Of a DNA stretch of 62,706 nt, positions 26,110 through 34,559 are shown in pieces; position 1 is the stretch's first letter; every line of letters starts with the position of its first letter. The notes below the pieces were generated by a model. That model searched no databases and was not told the DNA's origin. It was given only the letters and a program-made list of their open reading frames with translations. The position numbers were made by a program, and so were the translations under genes. Source of the DNA: Halanaerobiales bacterium (GTDB taxonomy: Bacteria > Bacillota > Halanaerobiia > Halanaerobiales > DTU029); the NCBI GenBank assembly GCA_025451675.1, contig JANWJZ010000041.1:1-62706 (forward strand), given 5' to 3'.

Positions 26110-27045
26110 TCAGGCTTTTTGATTTCTACGCAGATTAAACCACATATCTATAAAACCCAGAAACATCAATAAATAAATGAAGAAAATATTAAAGAAAAAG
26201 AGGGCGGATACAAAAATTACTAAAGGGAAATTGGTATTCCTCCTTCCCAGCCAGTTCACCACCACGGCAAAACCCTGTAGGAAGAGCAGGAAGAAAAACA
26301 GAATCATTAAATTGATAATCACTATCCTGGCTTGCTCTGATACCCCCCCGGGACTACTATACTGTAGATAGGTCCTGGCCAGGATCAGTAATACCAGGGC
26401 TAAAGAAACCCACCAGCGGGGGAAACGCCAGGTACTGAATGGTTTATATTGATGAAGATCAATCCCCCTCTTCCTTAAATACCAGATGGTTATATAATAA
26501 ATCAAAATACCATGTATAGCAGATGTAACCAATAAAAGAGAGGGTAAAAGGGTTTTCACCAAATATAGGAATTGATCCAGTAAAATATCGTATTGGGGAA
26601 AAAGCCCTGTACCATCCAGATAGGCCCTCATCCCCGTTAGCAGATCCTGATGGGAAAAACCCAGTATATAGGGCAAAGAAAGGCCCATGGCCAGATTGGA
26701 AATGATTACGGCTACAATCGTTAATATTAATGTCCAGAAGGGGCTAAACTTCTCTTCGAGGCCAGAACCAAGGAAAAAACCAATCAGCCCGAAGCTCAGG
26801 ATGGAATAGACCCCCATGATTATACCATTGGCAACACCAAAGAATATCCCGACCACCAGGCCATTGGCTACAGCCGCCAGGGCCACCAGTGGAACAGCTT
26901 CACCGGTACCGTATTTTACTATATAAAGTACCAGGGGGATCGGCCAGATTAGATAGATAAATGCTGAAAAGAAAGGAAATATTAAACTGAGAAAAGTCAA
27001 AAGAACCAGTAAAATAATGGTTTTCAGGAAATCCTTTGTTTTCAT
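26110..27045 (-). CDS. YybS-like DUF2232 membrane protein
   Basis: This protein of about 311 residues has some eight hydrophobic segments, with a KRGIDLHQYKPFSTWRFPRW loop between segments and an LMFLGFIDMWFNLRR end. It fits the DUF2232 (YybS) family often found between rpsR and rplI in Firmicutes. Its role is unknown; some related proteins resemble S components or membrane assembly factors. The frame is open further upstream to 27126, but the ATG at 27045 begins the hydrophobic protein and has GAGAGGTG about 10 bases upstream; residues before it look non-membrane and not conserved. Confidence 0.8.
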   Translation of the reverse strand: MKTKDFLKTIILLVLLTFLSLIFPFFSAFIYLIWPIPLVLYIVKYGTGEAVPLVALAAVANGLVVGIFFGVANGIIMGVYSILSFGLIGFFLGSGLEEKFSPFWTLILTIVAVIISNLAMGLSLPYILGFSHQDLLTGMRAYLDGTGLFPQYDILLDQFLYLVKTLLPSLLLVTSAIHGILIYYITIWYLRKRGIDLHQYKPFSTWRFPRWWVSLALVLLILARTYLQYSSPGGVSEQARIVIINLMILFFFLLFLQGFAVVVNWLGRRNTNFPLVIFVSALFFFNIFFIYLLMFLGFIDMWFNLRRNQKA

Positions 27046-27127
27046 CAGGAGTGCACACCTCTCAAAAATTACAGTTGGATATGAAAGAAAGGAGGCTGGT
27101 TCGCCCTTTGCCTCCCTCCCTTCCATC

Positions 27128-27343
27128 TTATTCTTTTACAAATGGTAACAGGGCAATTTGTCTTGCTCTTTTAATCTCTCTCGTTACAGCCCGCTGATGT
27201 TTGGCACATGTTCCCGTAATTCTTCTGGGAATAATCTTGGCCCGATCAGTTAAAAAACGTTGTAAGGTTCTAACGTCTTTATAATCTATCTCTTTATCCT
27301 TATTGGCACAAAAGTAGCAGGTTTTATTTCTGCCTTTTGCCAT
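27128..27343 (-). CDS. rpsR: Ribosomal protein S18 (zinc-binding form)
   Basis: This 71-residue small-subunit protein pairs with S6 on 16S rRNA. It is the zinc-type S18: Cys9 and Cys12 (CYFC) with Cys46 and His49 (CAKH) form the expected ligands. The core [20 protein letters not shown] and [20 protein letters not shown] is standard. It follows ssb by 17 bases. Genomes with this form can also have a zinc-free copy for zinc shortage; none is in this window. Confidence 0.97.
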   Translation of the reverse strand: MAKGRNKTCYFCANKDKEIDYKDVRTLQRFLTDRAKIIPRRITGTCAKHQRAVTREIKRARQIALLPFVKE

Positions 27344-27360
27344 GGTTTATATCCCCCTTT

Positions 27361-27813
27361 CTAAAATGGTACATCAAAGTCGTCACCCAGATCCAGATCA
27401 AAGACATCATCATCTGCTTCATCATTGCTTTGAGTACCAAAATCATTGCTATGACCACCATAGTTCTGGCCGCCATAGTCGTTAGCCGGCCTGTCGCCAC
27501 GCCATTCCAGGAAACGGACATTATCGGCTACAACCTCCGGGTTTATATAAGTACGGCCACCACTTTCATTCTTCCGGATCTGTAGGGAACCTTCTACCGC
27601 TACCAGCTGGCCTTTACCCAGGTACTGGGCACAGTGTTCAGCCAATTTCCGCCAGGTAACTATATTGATAAAATCAACCTCACGTTCTCCCTGTTGGTTG
27701 GCGTAGTTACGCTGGACAGCAAGGGTAAAGGAGGTAACAGCAATACCATTGCTGGTATAACGCATTTCCGGATCCCTGGTTAAACGACCAATCAATATAA
27801 TACGGTTTAACAT
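27361..27813 (-). CDS. ssb: Single-stranded DNA-binding protein
   Basis: This 150-residue protein has an OB fold (MLNRIILIGRLTRDPEMRYT, then VDFINIVTWRKLAEHCAQYL, about residues 1-105), a flexible Gly/Asn-rich linker, and a C-terminal acidic tip ending DFDVPF, the docking site for replication and repair partners. It coats single-stranded DNA. It lies between rpsF and rpsR, the usual arrangement. Confidence 0.97.
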   Translation of the reverse strand: MLNRIILIGRLTRDPEMRYTSNGIAVTSFTLAVQRNYANQQGEREVDFINIVTWRKLAEHCAQYLGKGQLVAVEGSLQIRKNESGGRTYINPEVVADNVRFLEWRGDRPANDYGGQNYGGHSNDFGTQSNDEADDDVFDLDLGDDFDVPF

Positions 27814-27832
27814 CCCTGGTCACCATCCTATT

Positions 27833-27857
27833 AAAAAGAAGACCTTTAGTCTTCTTT
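27833..27857 (-). terminator. Hairpin at the rpsF stop, possible attenuator
   Basis: AAAGAAGAC (27835-27843) pairs with GTCTTCTTT (27849-27857), the stem overlapping the rpsF stop codon. On the minus strand the stem ends in a T run (CTTTTTAAT). It may let only part of transcription continue to ssb and rpsR. Confidence 0.5.
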
Positions 27858-28136
27858 CTTGATTACTAGAGAACGTAAAACACCATCAAGGATTCTGAAA
27901 TTACGTTCCAACTCTTTAACCAGGGCAGCACTACCTTTGAAGGTCATTATAACATAATAACCTGTATCATATTTATTGATTTCATAGGCCAACTTTTTGT
28001 TGCCCCAAACGTCTAATTCTACAATCTCACCCTGGTTATCGGTGATAATGCCTTTGATTCTTTCCAGCAGGCCTTCTCTGGCTTCTTCTTCCAGGTCTGG
28101 CCTTAAAATAAAGGCAGTTTCATAAAGATGTGTCAT
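27846..28136 (-). CDS. rpsF: Ribosomal protein S6
   Basis: This 96-residue small-subunit protein starts MTHLYETAFILRPDLEEEAR and has EIVELDVWGNKKLAYEINKY and YDTGYYVIMTFKG, the normal S6 fold. It forms a dimer with S18 and in many Firmicutes the pair also represses its own mRNA leader. The leader here is compatible with that. It has its own promoter downstream of ychF. Confidence 0.97.
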   Translation of the reverse strand: MTHLYETAFILRPDLEEEAREGLLERIKGIITDNQGEIVELDVWGNKKLAYEINKYDTGYYVIMTFKGSAALVKELERNFRILDGVLRSLVIKKED

Positions 28137-28202
28137 TCCTCTTCACCTCCTCCATTCGGACTAAGCGGCCCTGCACCAGAGTACAGAGCATGGATTCGTT
28201 CA
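28137..28202 (-). promoter_or_regulatory. rpsF leader, possible S6:S18-binding structure
   Basis: The leader from the probable start site to the rpsF ATG is about 65 bases and more GC-rich than its surroundings. On the minus strand it contains CTGGTGCAGGGCCGCTTAGT and TCCGAATGGAGGAGG, with a CCG next to pairing stretches, as known for the S6:S18 mRNA motif. I cannot fold it with certainty, so this is a candidate only. GGAGGAGGTG is the ribosome binding site. Confidence 0.35.
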
Positions 28203-28208
28203 TCCTTC

Positions 28209-28237
28209 ATTATAACATCCTTTAAAAACTTATGCAA
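28209..28237 (-). promoter_or_regulatory. SigA promoter of the rpsF-ssb-rpsR unit
   Basis: TTGCAT (28232-28237, minus strand) and a perfect TATAAT (28209-28214) are 17 bases apart, directly after the ychF stop. Confidence 0.85.
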
Positions 28238-28244
28238 GACAAAG

Positions 28245-29336
28245 TCACACATTGAAACGGAAATAGCAGATATCTCCATCCTTGATGAGATAATCCTTTC
28301 CTTCCAGGCGTAACAGGCCCTCTTCCCTGGCCTTAGCCATGGAACCGGCCCGGATCAGGTCAGCATAGCTGACTACTTCCGCCCGGATAAAGCCCCGCTC
28401 CATATCAGTATGGATTTTACCTGCAGCCTGGGGTGCTGTAGAGCCTTCCCTGACTGTCCAGGCCCGTACTTCATCTTCACCGACCGTAAAGAAGGTGATC
28501 AGCCCTAAAAGCCTGTAACCGGCCCTGATAACCCTGTCCAGCCCCCGTTCCTTTAAACCCAATTCCTCCAGAAAGAGCTCTGCTTCTTCTTTCTCCAGCT
28601 CGGCGATATCTGCCTCAATCTTTGCACTGACTGTAACCAACTCTGCTCCTTCCGCTTCTGCCAGCTTCCTTACCTGTTCTACCAGCTCATTTTCTTCTGT
28701 AAGCAGGGAAGCCTCGTCCACATTGGCGATATAGATCATGGGTTTGGCACTTAACAGGGATAACTCCTTTATTAATCTTTTTTCCTTCCCGGTCAGTTCC
28801 AGCTGGCGCAGGCTTCCTCCGGCTTCAATAACAGAAATAAAGTGATCCAGTATAGCCAGTTCCTCCCGGGGTTCCTTTGCACCGCTTTTGGCCGCCCTCT
28901 CTGTCTTTTCCCGCCTCTTTTCTATTGTGGCCAGGTCAGCCAGTTGTAACTCCATATTGATTATTTCTATATCCCTGACGGGGTCAATACTGCCATCCAC
29001 ATGGGTTACATTCTCATCAACAAAACACCTGACTACCTGGGCTATAGCATCCACTTCCCGGATATGGGCCAGAAACTGGTTACCCAGCCCTTCTCCCCGG
29101 CTGGCACCCTTGACCAGGCCGGCAATATCCACAAATTCTATGGTAGTCGGTGTTTTTTTCTTCGGATTATACATCTCAGTAAGGACTTCCAGCCTTTCAT
29201 CAGGAACATTAACGACCCCCACATTGGGGTCAATGGTACAGAAGGGATAATTTTCTGCCGCTGCTCCTGCATTTGTTAAGGCATTAAATAGGGTAGACTT
29301 TCCTACATTCGGTAGTCCAACAATTCCAATCTGCAT
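28245..29336 (-). CDS. ychF: Ribosome-binding ATPase YchF (Obg family)
   Basis: This 363-residue P-loop protein has G1 (GLPNVGKSTLFNALT), a switch region PTTIEFVDIAGLVKGASRGE (G3), and the altered NVDE instead of NKxD that gives YchF its ATP preference. A helical insert and the C-terminal TGS domain (ITFFTVGEDEVRAWTVREGS) follow. The last part (ERGFIRAEVVSYADL) is typical. It is full length. It begins where the small DUF951 gene stops, so both are in one message. Confidence 0.97.
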   Translation of the reverse strand: MQIGIVGLPNVGKSTLFNALTNAGAAAENYPFCTIDPNVGVVNVPDERLEVLTEMYNPKKKTPTTIEFVDIAGLVKGASRGEGLGNQFLAHIREVDAIAQVVRCFVDENVTHVDGSIDPVRDIEIINMELQLADLATIEKRREKTERAAKSGAKEPREELAILDHFISVIEAGGSLRQLELTGKEKRLIKELSLLSAKPMIYIANVDEASLLTEENELVEQVRKLAEAEGAELVTVSAKIEADIAELEKEEAELFLEELGLKERGLDRVIRAGYRLLGLITFFTVGEDEVRAWTVREGSTAPQAAGKIHTDMERGFIRAEVVSYADLIRAGSMAKAREEGLLRLEGKDYLIKDGDICYFRFNV

Positions 29337-29534
29337 TTAATTCTCACCTTCCGTTATTATTTCTTTCACTCTTTTCTCAAACTTCCTTCTGGGTAACATG
29401 ATTATCCGGCCACAGGTAGTACATTTAGCCTTAAAATCCATACCAACCCGGATAATCTCCCAGATATCCCCGCCACAGGGGTGCTTTTTTTTCAGGCGGA
29501 CCTGATCTCCCAAATTGAACTCTCTCTTCTCCAA
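29337..29534 (-). CDS. DUF951 small protein
   Basis: This 65-residue protein has the DUF951 pattern: FNLGDQVRLKKKHPCGGDIW, then CTTCGRIIMLPRRKFEKR. Three cysteines (C-G-G and C-T-T-C-G) suggest a metal site, and the fold looks like a small SH3-like barrel. It is commonly next to ychF or mscS in Firmicutes. Its role is unknown. The start is a TTG at 29534, with AGGAAA nearby, the only good start for the frame. Confidence 0.9.
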   Translation of the reverse strand: MEKREFNLGDQVRLKKKHPCGGDIWEIIRVGMDFKAKCTTCGRIIMLPRRKFEKRVKEIITEGEN

Positions 29535-29566
29535 TTTCCTGCCCCCTTCTACCGGTATTTTAAAGT

Positions 29567-30445
29567 TTATCCATTAGAATTTTCATTACTGGACAATGAA
29601 TTGGATGCTAATACAAAATGAGGATAGGCAATCCTGATTCCTACTTCATCGAAATGCTCCTTGATTCTCTGGCGGAGATGGCGGCCCATTCCCCAGTGTT
29701 CCATTGGTTTTGTCCTGGCCATAAGGCGGAGAACCACACCATTGCTGGAGAGATCCTGGACTCCCAGGACAGTCGGGCCGCTGGTAAGGATATCCTTCTT
29801 CTCCTCCCTGACCATTGTACAGAGTTTCTCCAGTTCAGCAATAGCCCTTTTGGGATTTTCCTCATAGGGAATGGTCACATCTACCATTACCCTTATATCC
29901 TCAGCTACAGAATAATTGGTTACCTGGCGGATTTCTCCATTGGGAATTACATAAAGTTCTCCAGCTGTGTTCCGGATAATAGTAGTACGGAAACCGATCT
30001 CCTGGACAATACCTGTTTTCCCGGCAATCTCCACAAAGTCCCCTACAGCAAATTGATCTTCTATGAGGATGAAGAAACCACTGATAACATCTTCCACCAG
30101 TTTCTGGGCTCCGAAACCGACAGCCAGGCCCAGGATTCCCGCACCAGCCAGCAATGAGGTTACCGGTACACCGAAGATGGAAAGGACAATGATAATGGTG
30201 ACAAAATAAAGAGTATATTTAGAAATACTCTCCAGCAACAAAATCAAGGTCTTTCTACGCCTGATACTTTCCTGCTTGCCTTTATCAATCCATCTGTGAA
30301 TGAAACCACAGGCAAGCCGGTTTATGATTCTCATCAAAAAGAAAACCAGGACACTATAAAAAACCTTAAGTAAATATTTCCCTAAAGTGACATAGGAAAA
30401 AACTCCTTCCCCGCCATCAATAAAATTCCTGAAAAACTCCGCCAT
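29567..30445 (-). CDS. MscS-family mechanosensitive channel
   Basis: This 292-residue membrane protein is a small-conductance mechanosensitive channel of the YkuT/MscS type. Three N-terminal membrane segments lead to the pore helix LLAGAGILGLAVGFGAQKLV, which has the Gly/Ala packing pattern of TM3. The beta domain follows (DQFAVGDFVEIAGKTGIVQE, then RNTAGELYVIPNGEIRQVTN), then the C-terminal mixed domain. It opens on hypo-osmotic shock to release solutes. It lies between a TPR protein gene and the DUF951 gene. Confidence 0.94.
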   Translation of the reverse strand: MAEFFRNFIDGGEGVFSYVTLGKYLLKVFYSVLVFFLMRIINRLACGFIHRWIDKGKQESIRRRKTLILLLESISKYTLYFVTIIIVLSIFGVPVTSLLAGAGILGLAVGFGAQKLVEDVISGFFILIEDQFAVGDFVEIAGKTGIVQEIGFRTTIIRNTAGELYVIPNGEIRQVTNYSVAEDIRVMVDVTIPYEENPKRAIAELEKLCTMVREEKKDILTSGPTVLGVQDLSSNGVVLRLMARTKPMEHWGMGRHLRQRIKEHFDEVGIRIAYPHFVLASNSLSSNENSNG

Positions 30446-30458
30446 AAAGCTCCACCAC

Positions 30459-30995
30459 CTATCTCATAATATAAAAAAGGAATATAAGGACTATAAGGCC
30501 TAATAATATAGGTATGATACAGCCTGCAGGATTGCTATCCAGGTCTGGATAATAACTACGATATTTATTGGCCTTTTTCAGGTATTTGACAGACCTCTTT
30601 ATATCCCCTTCCTCCCGGTAGACAACCCCCAGGTTATTATAAGCCGGGCCATATTCCTCATCTATCTCAATGGCTTTCAGGTAATATTCTTTGGCCAGCT
30701 CTAAATTCCCCTCTGCCCTGGCTATATTACCCAGGTTACAGACAGCGGGAGCATATTCCTCATCCAGGGTCAGGGCTTCCTGGAGCAAATCCCGGGCTTT
30801 CTCATAATCTTTCCTGTAAATATATATGATAGCCCATTTGTTATAAAAGGGGGGGAAAGCAGGAAGATCCTCTTTCAATTCCACAAATACTTCCTCTGCT
30901 GCAGTATAATTTCCCCTCTCCAGAAAGCTGACACCCTTTTTATATTTTTGCTGCAATTCCTTCCCTATCCTGGCCAGATATTGCTTTTCCTTCAT
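30459..30995 (-). CDS. TPR protein with C-terminal membrane anchor
   Basis: This 178-residue protein has about four tetratricopeptide repeats (residues 17-150), for example YAPAVCNLGNIARAEGNLEL and YGPAYNNLGVVYREEGDIKR. It ends in one hydrophobic helix (CIIPILLGLIVLIFLFYIM), so it is probably tail-anchored, with the repeats in the cytoplasm for protein contacts. I know no specific function. It precedes the mscS gene by 13 bases and is likely cotranscribed. Confidence 0.85.
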   Translation of the reverse strand: MKEKQYLARIGKELQQKYKKGVSFLERGNYTAAEEVFVELKEDLPAFPPFYNKWAIIYIYRKDYEKARDLLQEALTLDEEYAPAVCNLGNIARAEGNLELAKEYYLKAIEIDEEYGPAYNNLGVVYREEGDIKRSVKYLKKANKYRSYYPDLDSNPAGCIIPILLGLIVLIFLFYIMR

Positions 30996-31078
30996 TATAA
31001 ACTCCTTTGAACTGAAATTTTATCCTTCTTCCTATTCTACAATATATTATTTTTATTATCAATGAAAGAAGAAAAATT

Positions 31079-31092
31079 ATTTCCCGGGCAAT
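31079..31092. promoter_or_regulatory. Near-perfect Noc-binding site (13 of 14)
   Basis: ATTTCCCGGGCAAT differs at one position from the Bacillus Noc box ATTTCCCGGGAAAT. It is in the gap between the TPR gene and the YkvI-like gene. A noc gene with the right specificity residues is 6.6 kb away. Confidence 0.6.
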
Positions 31093-31167
31093 ATTCACCT
31101 GTTTTTCGACAACTATACAGGGGAATCTGATAATATATTCCTCAAAAAACAGGCAATATCCTGCCCC

Positions 31168-32226
31168 TCAGCACTCCTTCAGATAAATAAACATATATAA
31201 AAAGATAATTATTAAAGCCAGGCCGCCGAAAATGGGATATAGTTTATTGACCAGGGTAGAAAACCCGGAGGGAAGCAGGGGCAAAATCAGGAGTAAACCC
31301 AGCAAAAGGGAACTCTCGTATCTAATCCGCAGTAATAAGGCAAATCTTTTTGTAAAGGCATAATAATTGGCAACGGCAGTAGTAATTATGGCAAAGTAAA
31401 GGACAAGGATATAACCGAAATAAAGCGGCCTCCCCATATTCCCCGCCAGATGTAAAAGAGGCATCTCCACCGATGCCGCAGGCATCCCCTGGGGGAAGGC
31501 TGATAGTAAGGCCAGGTAGATTACCACTAAAAGCAGGGTAATCAGGAAACCCCCTATTATACCTCCTGTAAGTATTGCCCCATCCTCTTCATCATAAACA
31601 ATACTGGTCATGACAGCAATGGCCATTGCCAGATTATAGGCCCCATAATAGAGTCCATCCTTTATCCACTCAGCAGCAGGGAAGAGGCCTCCCGGCAGTG
31701 CAATTTCCTGCAAAGCAAATCCTGACAGGGAGAATTCCTTTCTCAGAAAAGAAAAGACCATGTAGGTGGTAAGCAGGATTAAAACGGGAATCAGGATACT
31801 ATTGACAGTTAAGATACCTTCATTCCTTAAGAAAAGGGTAAGCAGTAAAAAAACTATGGTCAAAATCACCCCCAGGGAGTAGGGCAAACCCAGTAATCTG
31901 TTAAATACAGTCCCGGCTCCAGCCAGCATCACCGAAACACTGCCCAGGAGAAAGAGACTATATAATAGGTCTAATAAATAAGGGAAGGGGCCCGGCAGAT
32001 AACGATAAAAAAAATCCTGGTAATTCTCTATACCCGCCTGCTTACTGCATTTATAAAATAACGGGCCCAGAATGATAAAAAAAATAGCAATCAAAAAAAT
32101 ACTGAAAAAACCCGCCCTCCCATGCCTGGCGATGAAACGCCAGACTTCCTGTCCCGATAAAAATCCCGCCCCAATAACAGCACCTACATAGACAAAAGCA
32201 AGAGCCAGGGCTCTCCTGAACTTCAT
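31168..32226 (-). CDS. YkvI-like membrane transporter
   Basis: This 352-residue protein has about ten hydrophobic segments. The start RALALAFVYVGAVIGAGFLS, with G-A-G-F-x-S-G-Q, resembles helix 1 of LeuT-fold (APC superfamily) carriers, and matches the YkvI group. A loop with YDEEDGAILTGGIIGG and the LVNKLYPIFGGLALI end are also typical. The substrate is unknown. It stands alone, facing the yyaC gene upstream. Confidence 0.82.
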   Translation of the reverse strand: MKFRRALALAFVYVGAVIGAGFLSGQEVWRFIARHGRAGFFSIFLIAIFFIILGPLFYKCSKQAGIENYQDFFYRYLPGPFPYLLDLLYSLFLLGSVSVMLAGAGTVFNRLLGLPYSLGVILTIVFLLLTLFLRNEGILTVNSILIPVLILLTTYMVFSFLRKEFSLSGFALQEIALPGGLFPAAEWIKDGLYYGAYNLAMAIAVMTSIVYDEEDGAILTGGIIGGFLITLLLVVIYLALLSAFPQGMPAASVEMPLLHLAGNMGRPLYFGYILVLYFAIITTAVANYYAFTKRFALLLRIRYESSLLLGLLLILPLLPSGFSTLVNKLYPIFGGLALIIIFLYMFIYLKEC

Positions 32227-32366
32227 CTTCTCCCTCCTCTTTAAAAGGACAAATTCACTACCTTTTATATTTATGCCTTTTAAAGAGTATAAATTAATGA
32301 ATTATTGCTGATAATAACACATATACATCTCCATAGGAAAGAATATTTTATTACGGAGGGAGCCAG

Positions 32367-32951
32367 ATGTTTTTTGATAGAAAAAGGGTACATATCGATA
32401 ACCAGAATGCAGCTGATATCCTGCAGAGATTTATTCTGAGTCTGATGGGCAGTCTTGATTATAGCTATGAGAGGGACTTAATCATCCTCTGTGTCGGTAC
32501 CGACCGTTCCACCGGCGATTCCCTTGGCCCCATCACCGGTACCCTGCTGGAAAAAAACGATATCTTTCCTGCCCGGGTCATCGGCAATGTCCATGAACCG
32601 GTACATGCCAGTAACCTGGAGGAAAATATAGAGATGATCTATAAGAATTACGCTGATCCCTTCGTTATTGCCATCGATGCCGGCCTGGGTAAACAGAGCA
32701 GCGTTGGTTATATAGACGTAAAAAAAGGCCCCTTGAAACCAGGGACCGGTGTTAACAAAAAATTACCTGAAGTAGGTGATATGCATATAACAGGCCTGGT
32801 GAATGTAGGAGGTTATATGGAATACCTGGTCCTACAGAGCACCAGATTGAGCATCGTTTTTAAAATGGCCGAGATTATTTCTACAGCCCTGTACATGTCC
32901 ATAGATAAAATCAGAAGTAATATCAGGGCCGAAATCACAGCATTAGATTAG
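32367..32951 (+). CDS. yyaC: Spore protease-like YyaC (DUF1256)
   Basis: This 194-residue protein matches YyaC, a sporulation-associated relative of the germination protease. It has CVGTDRSTGDSLGPITGTLL near residues 50-69, ARVIGNVHEPVHASNLEE and AIDAGLGKQSSVGYIDVKKG, which hold the putative active-site Asp residues. It is produced in spores of Bacillus and Clostridium. A strong ACGGAGG ribosome binding site precedes the ATG. Its stop overlaps the stop of the convergent bactofilin gene by 4 bases. Confidence 0.92.
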   Translation: MFFDRKRVHIDNQNAADILQRFILSLMGSLDYSYERDLIILCVGTDRSTGDSLGPITGTLLEKNDIFPARVIGNVHEPVHASNLEENIEMIYKNYADPFVIAIDAGLGKQSSVGYIDVKKGPLKPGTGVNKKLPEVGDMHITGLVNVGGYMEYLVLQSTRLSIVFKMAEIISTALYMSIDKIRSNIRAEITALD

Positions 32952-33346
32952 GCCTTTTCCTTTACTGCTGCAGTCTCCTTAATGAGCTCAGCTTTTCCTG
33001 TATCTAAAGGCCTGGCTTCCAGAGGTTCACTGGAACCAACAAAGACAGCACCTTCTTCAATCTTGATTGTTTTAGTCTTGATATCGCCATATAATTTACC
33101 GCTCGGTAAGATTTCAATTTTATTCAGGGCTTTGATATTACCCCTAACAGTACCGGCAATGAGTACATTCCTTGCTTCAATTTCTGTCTCCAGATTGCCA
33201 CTTTCTCCTACCAGAAGATCTCCTTCTGCCTTGATTTTTCCCTTTACCCTGCCTTCGACCCGGAGGGAACCTTTAGTATAGAGATCTCCTTCCACGGTTG
33301 TTCCATTACCCAAGATTGTTTCCACTTTTCCTTTTGCCTCTTCCAT
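32948..33346 (-). CDS. Bactofilin (polymer-forming cytoskeletal protein)
   Basis: This 132-residue protein is a short bactofilin: a right-handed beta-helix of regular repeats (TVEGDLYTKGSLRVEGRVKG, then KIKAEGDLLVGESGNLETEI) that polymerises without nucleotide into membrane-associated filaments. Short tails flank the core. I chose the ATG at 33346, about 10 bases after AAGGAG; a TTG at 33373 would add nine basic residues. The M23 peptidase gene just upstream is the common partner of bactofilins in cell-shape modules. Confidence 0.93.
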   Translation of the reverse strand: MEEAKGKVETILGNGTTVEGDLYTKGSLRVEGRVKGKIKAEGDLLVGESGNLETEIEARNVLIAGTVRGNIKALNKIEILPSGKLYGDIKTKTIKIEEGAVFVGSSEPLEARPLDTGKAELIKETAAVKEKA

Positions 33347-33377
33347 CTTTCTCTCTCTTCTCCTTTTTCCCAAGATT

Positions 33378-34379
33378 CTACCTCCCTATATATTCCCTGG
33401 GGTCCTGAGGGATATTATTCTTCCTGACTTCATAGTGTAAATGTGGGCCACTACTCCGTCCGGAATTCCCACTATAGGCAATTATATCTCCCCGGGAAAC
33501 TTTTTGACCTTTTTTAACAACTGCTTTATTTAGATGAGCATAGCGGGTTTCAAAGCCAAAACCATGCTCAATAGTCACCATCAAACCATAACCACCATTT
33601 TTACCGACATATGTAACTACCCCGTCGGCCGTGGCCAGTACAGGAGTGTTATACCAGGTTCCTATATCCAGACCTTCGTGGATTGCCTGTTTGCCTGTAA
33701 AGGGATCCTTACGCCAGCCAAAATTGGAGGATATATAGGCACTGCCATCATCAGCCAGAGGCCAGATTGAAGGGGTTGCGGCCTTTAAGGCATTATATTC
33801 CTTAACTGAGCTTTCCAGAGCTGATAATTCCTCTTCCTGTTGAGGAAGTTCTGCCCGGACTATATCGATATTATCCCTGGCTTTTTCAATCATCTGCCAG
33901 GAAAAGTAATAGGCATAGTTAATATCCCCACCACCAATGGGGAGACCCGTAGGGTAGACTTCCTCACTCCCCAGATAAGTCTTCAGTTCCAGAACATATT
34001 CCTCATTGCTTTCTTTTTCTGCTTTTCCATCTATGTCGATCATTCCCTTGATTTCCCGATTGTACTCCTGCAATTGAGTTAAGGTCTGCCGTAATACCTC
34101 TGTATCCTGGGCCAGTTTATATAACTCGTTCTTCAATCTGGTATTCTCTGCCCTTACCCCCCGCAATTCCTCCAGTCTTTCCGTTGTTACCTGATAAGCA
34201 TCAAAATAATGATTATAAAGATATGATAATACCGTAATGGTTGCAGCAATAAGTACGAAAATCAAAAGGGGGGTAATGCGTTTTATCTTAAAGGTTCTCA
34301 TTCTCTGGGCAGGTGAGGGAATAACGGTAATATTTATGTTTTCGAAAAAATATTTTTTAATTTTTTTCAACCTGGCCAT
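33378..34379 (-). CDS. M23-family peptidoglycan endopeptidase with coiled coil
   Basis: This 333-residue protein has one N-terminal membrane helix (about residues 35-53), a coiled coil (about 65-115) and a C-terminal LytM/M23 zinc domain. Zinc and catalytic residues are visible: IHEGLDIGTWYNTPV (His and Asp), then YAHLNKAVVKKGQKV and SSGPHLHYEVRKN (H-x-H). It probably cuts peptide cross-links in the periplasm or outside the membrane. It lies 5 to 30 bases before the bactofilin gene, the usual pairing in shape control. Confidence 0.94.
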   Translation of the reverse strand: MARLKKIKKYFFENINITVIPSPAQRMRTFKIKRITPLLIFVLIAATITVLSYLYNHYFDAYQVTTERLEELRGVRAENTRLKNELYKLAQDTEVLRQTLTQLQEYNREIKGMIDIDGKAEKESNEEYVLELKTYLGSEEVYPTGLPIGGGDINYAYYFSWQMIEKARDNIDIVRAELPQQEEELSALESSVKEYNALKAATPSIWPLADDGSAYISSNFGWRKDPFTGKQAIHEGLDIGTWYNTPVLATADGVVTYVGKNGGYGLMVTIEHGFGFETRYAHLNKAVVKKGQKVSRGDIIAYSGNSGRSSGPHLHYEVRKNNIPQDPREYIGR

Positions 34380-34559
34380 ATTATTTCCTCCTCAATACAG
34401 TTCAGAGTTTATTCCTGAACTCACTCCTTCCTGCTCTAAAACAGGGATAATATTTTTATAAAATAAAGAAATAGTTCAGAAAAATACAAACTTTGTATAT
34501 ATATATATTCGCTATATTTTAAAAAAATCCTTTAGGAAAAAGTAATTATTTTGTTTTTA

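Noticed and set aside
29618-30157. Plus-strand frame of 179 codons
   Set aside because: Antisense to the MscS channel gene; no family pattern.
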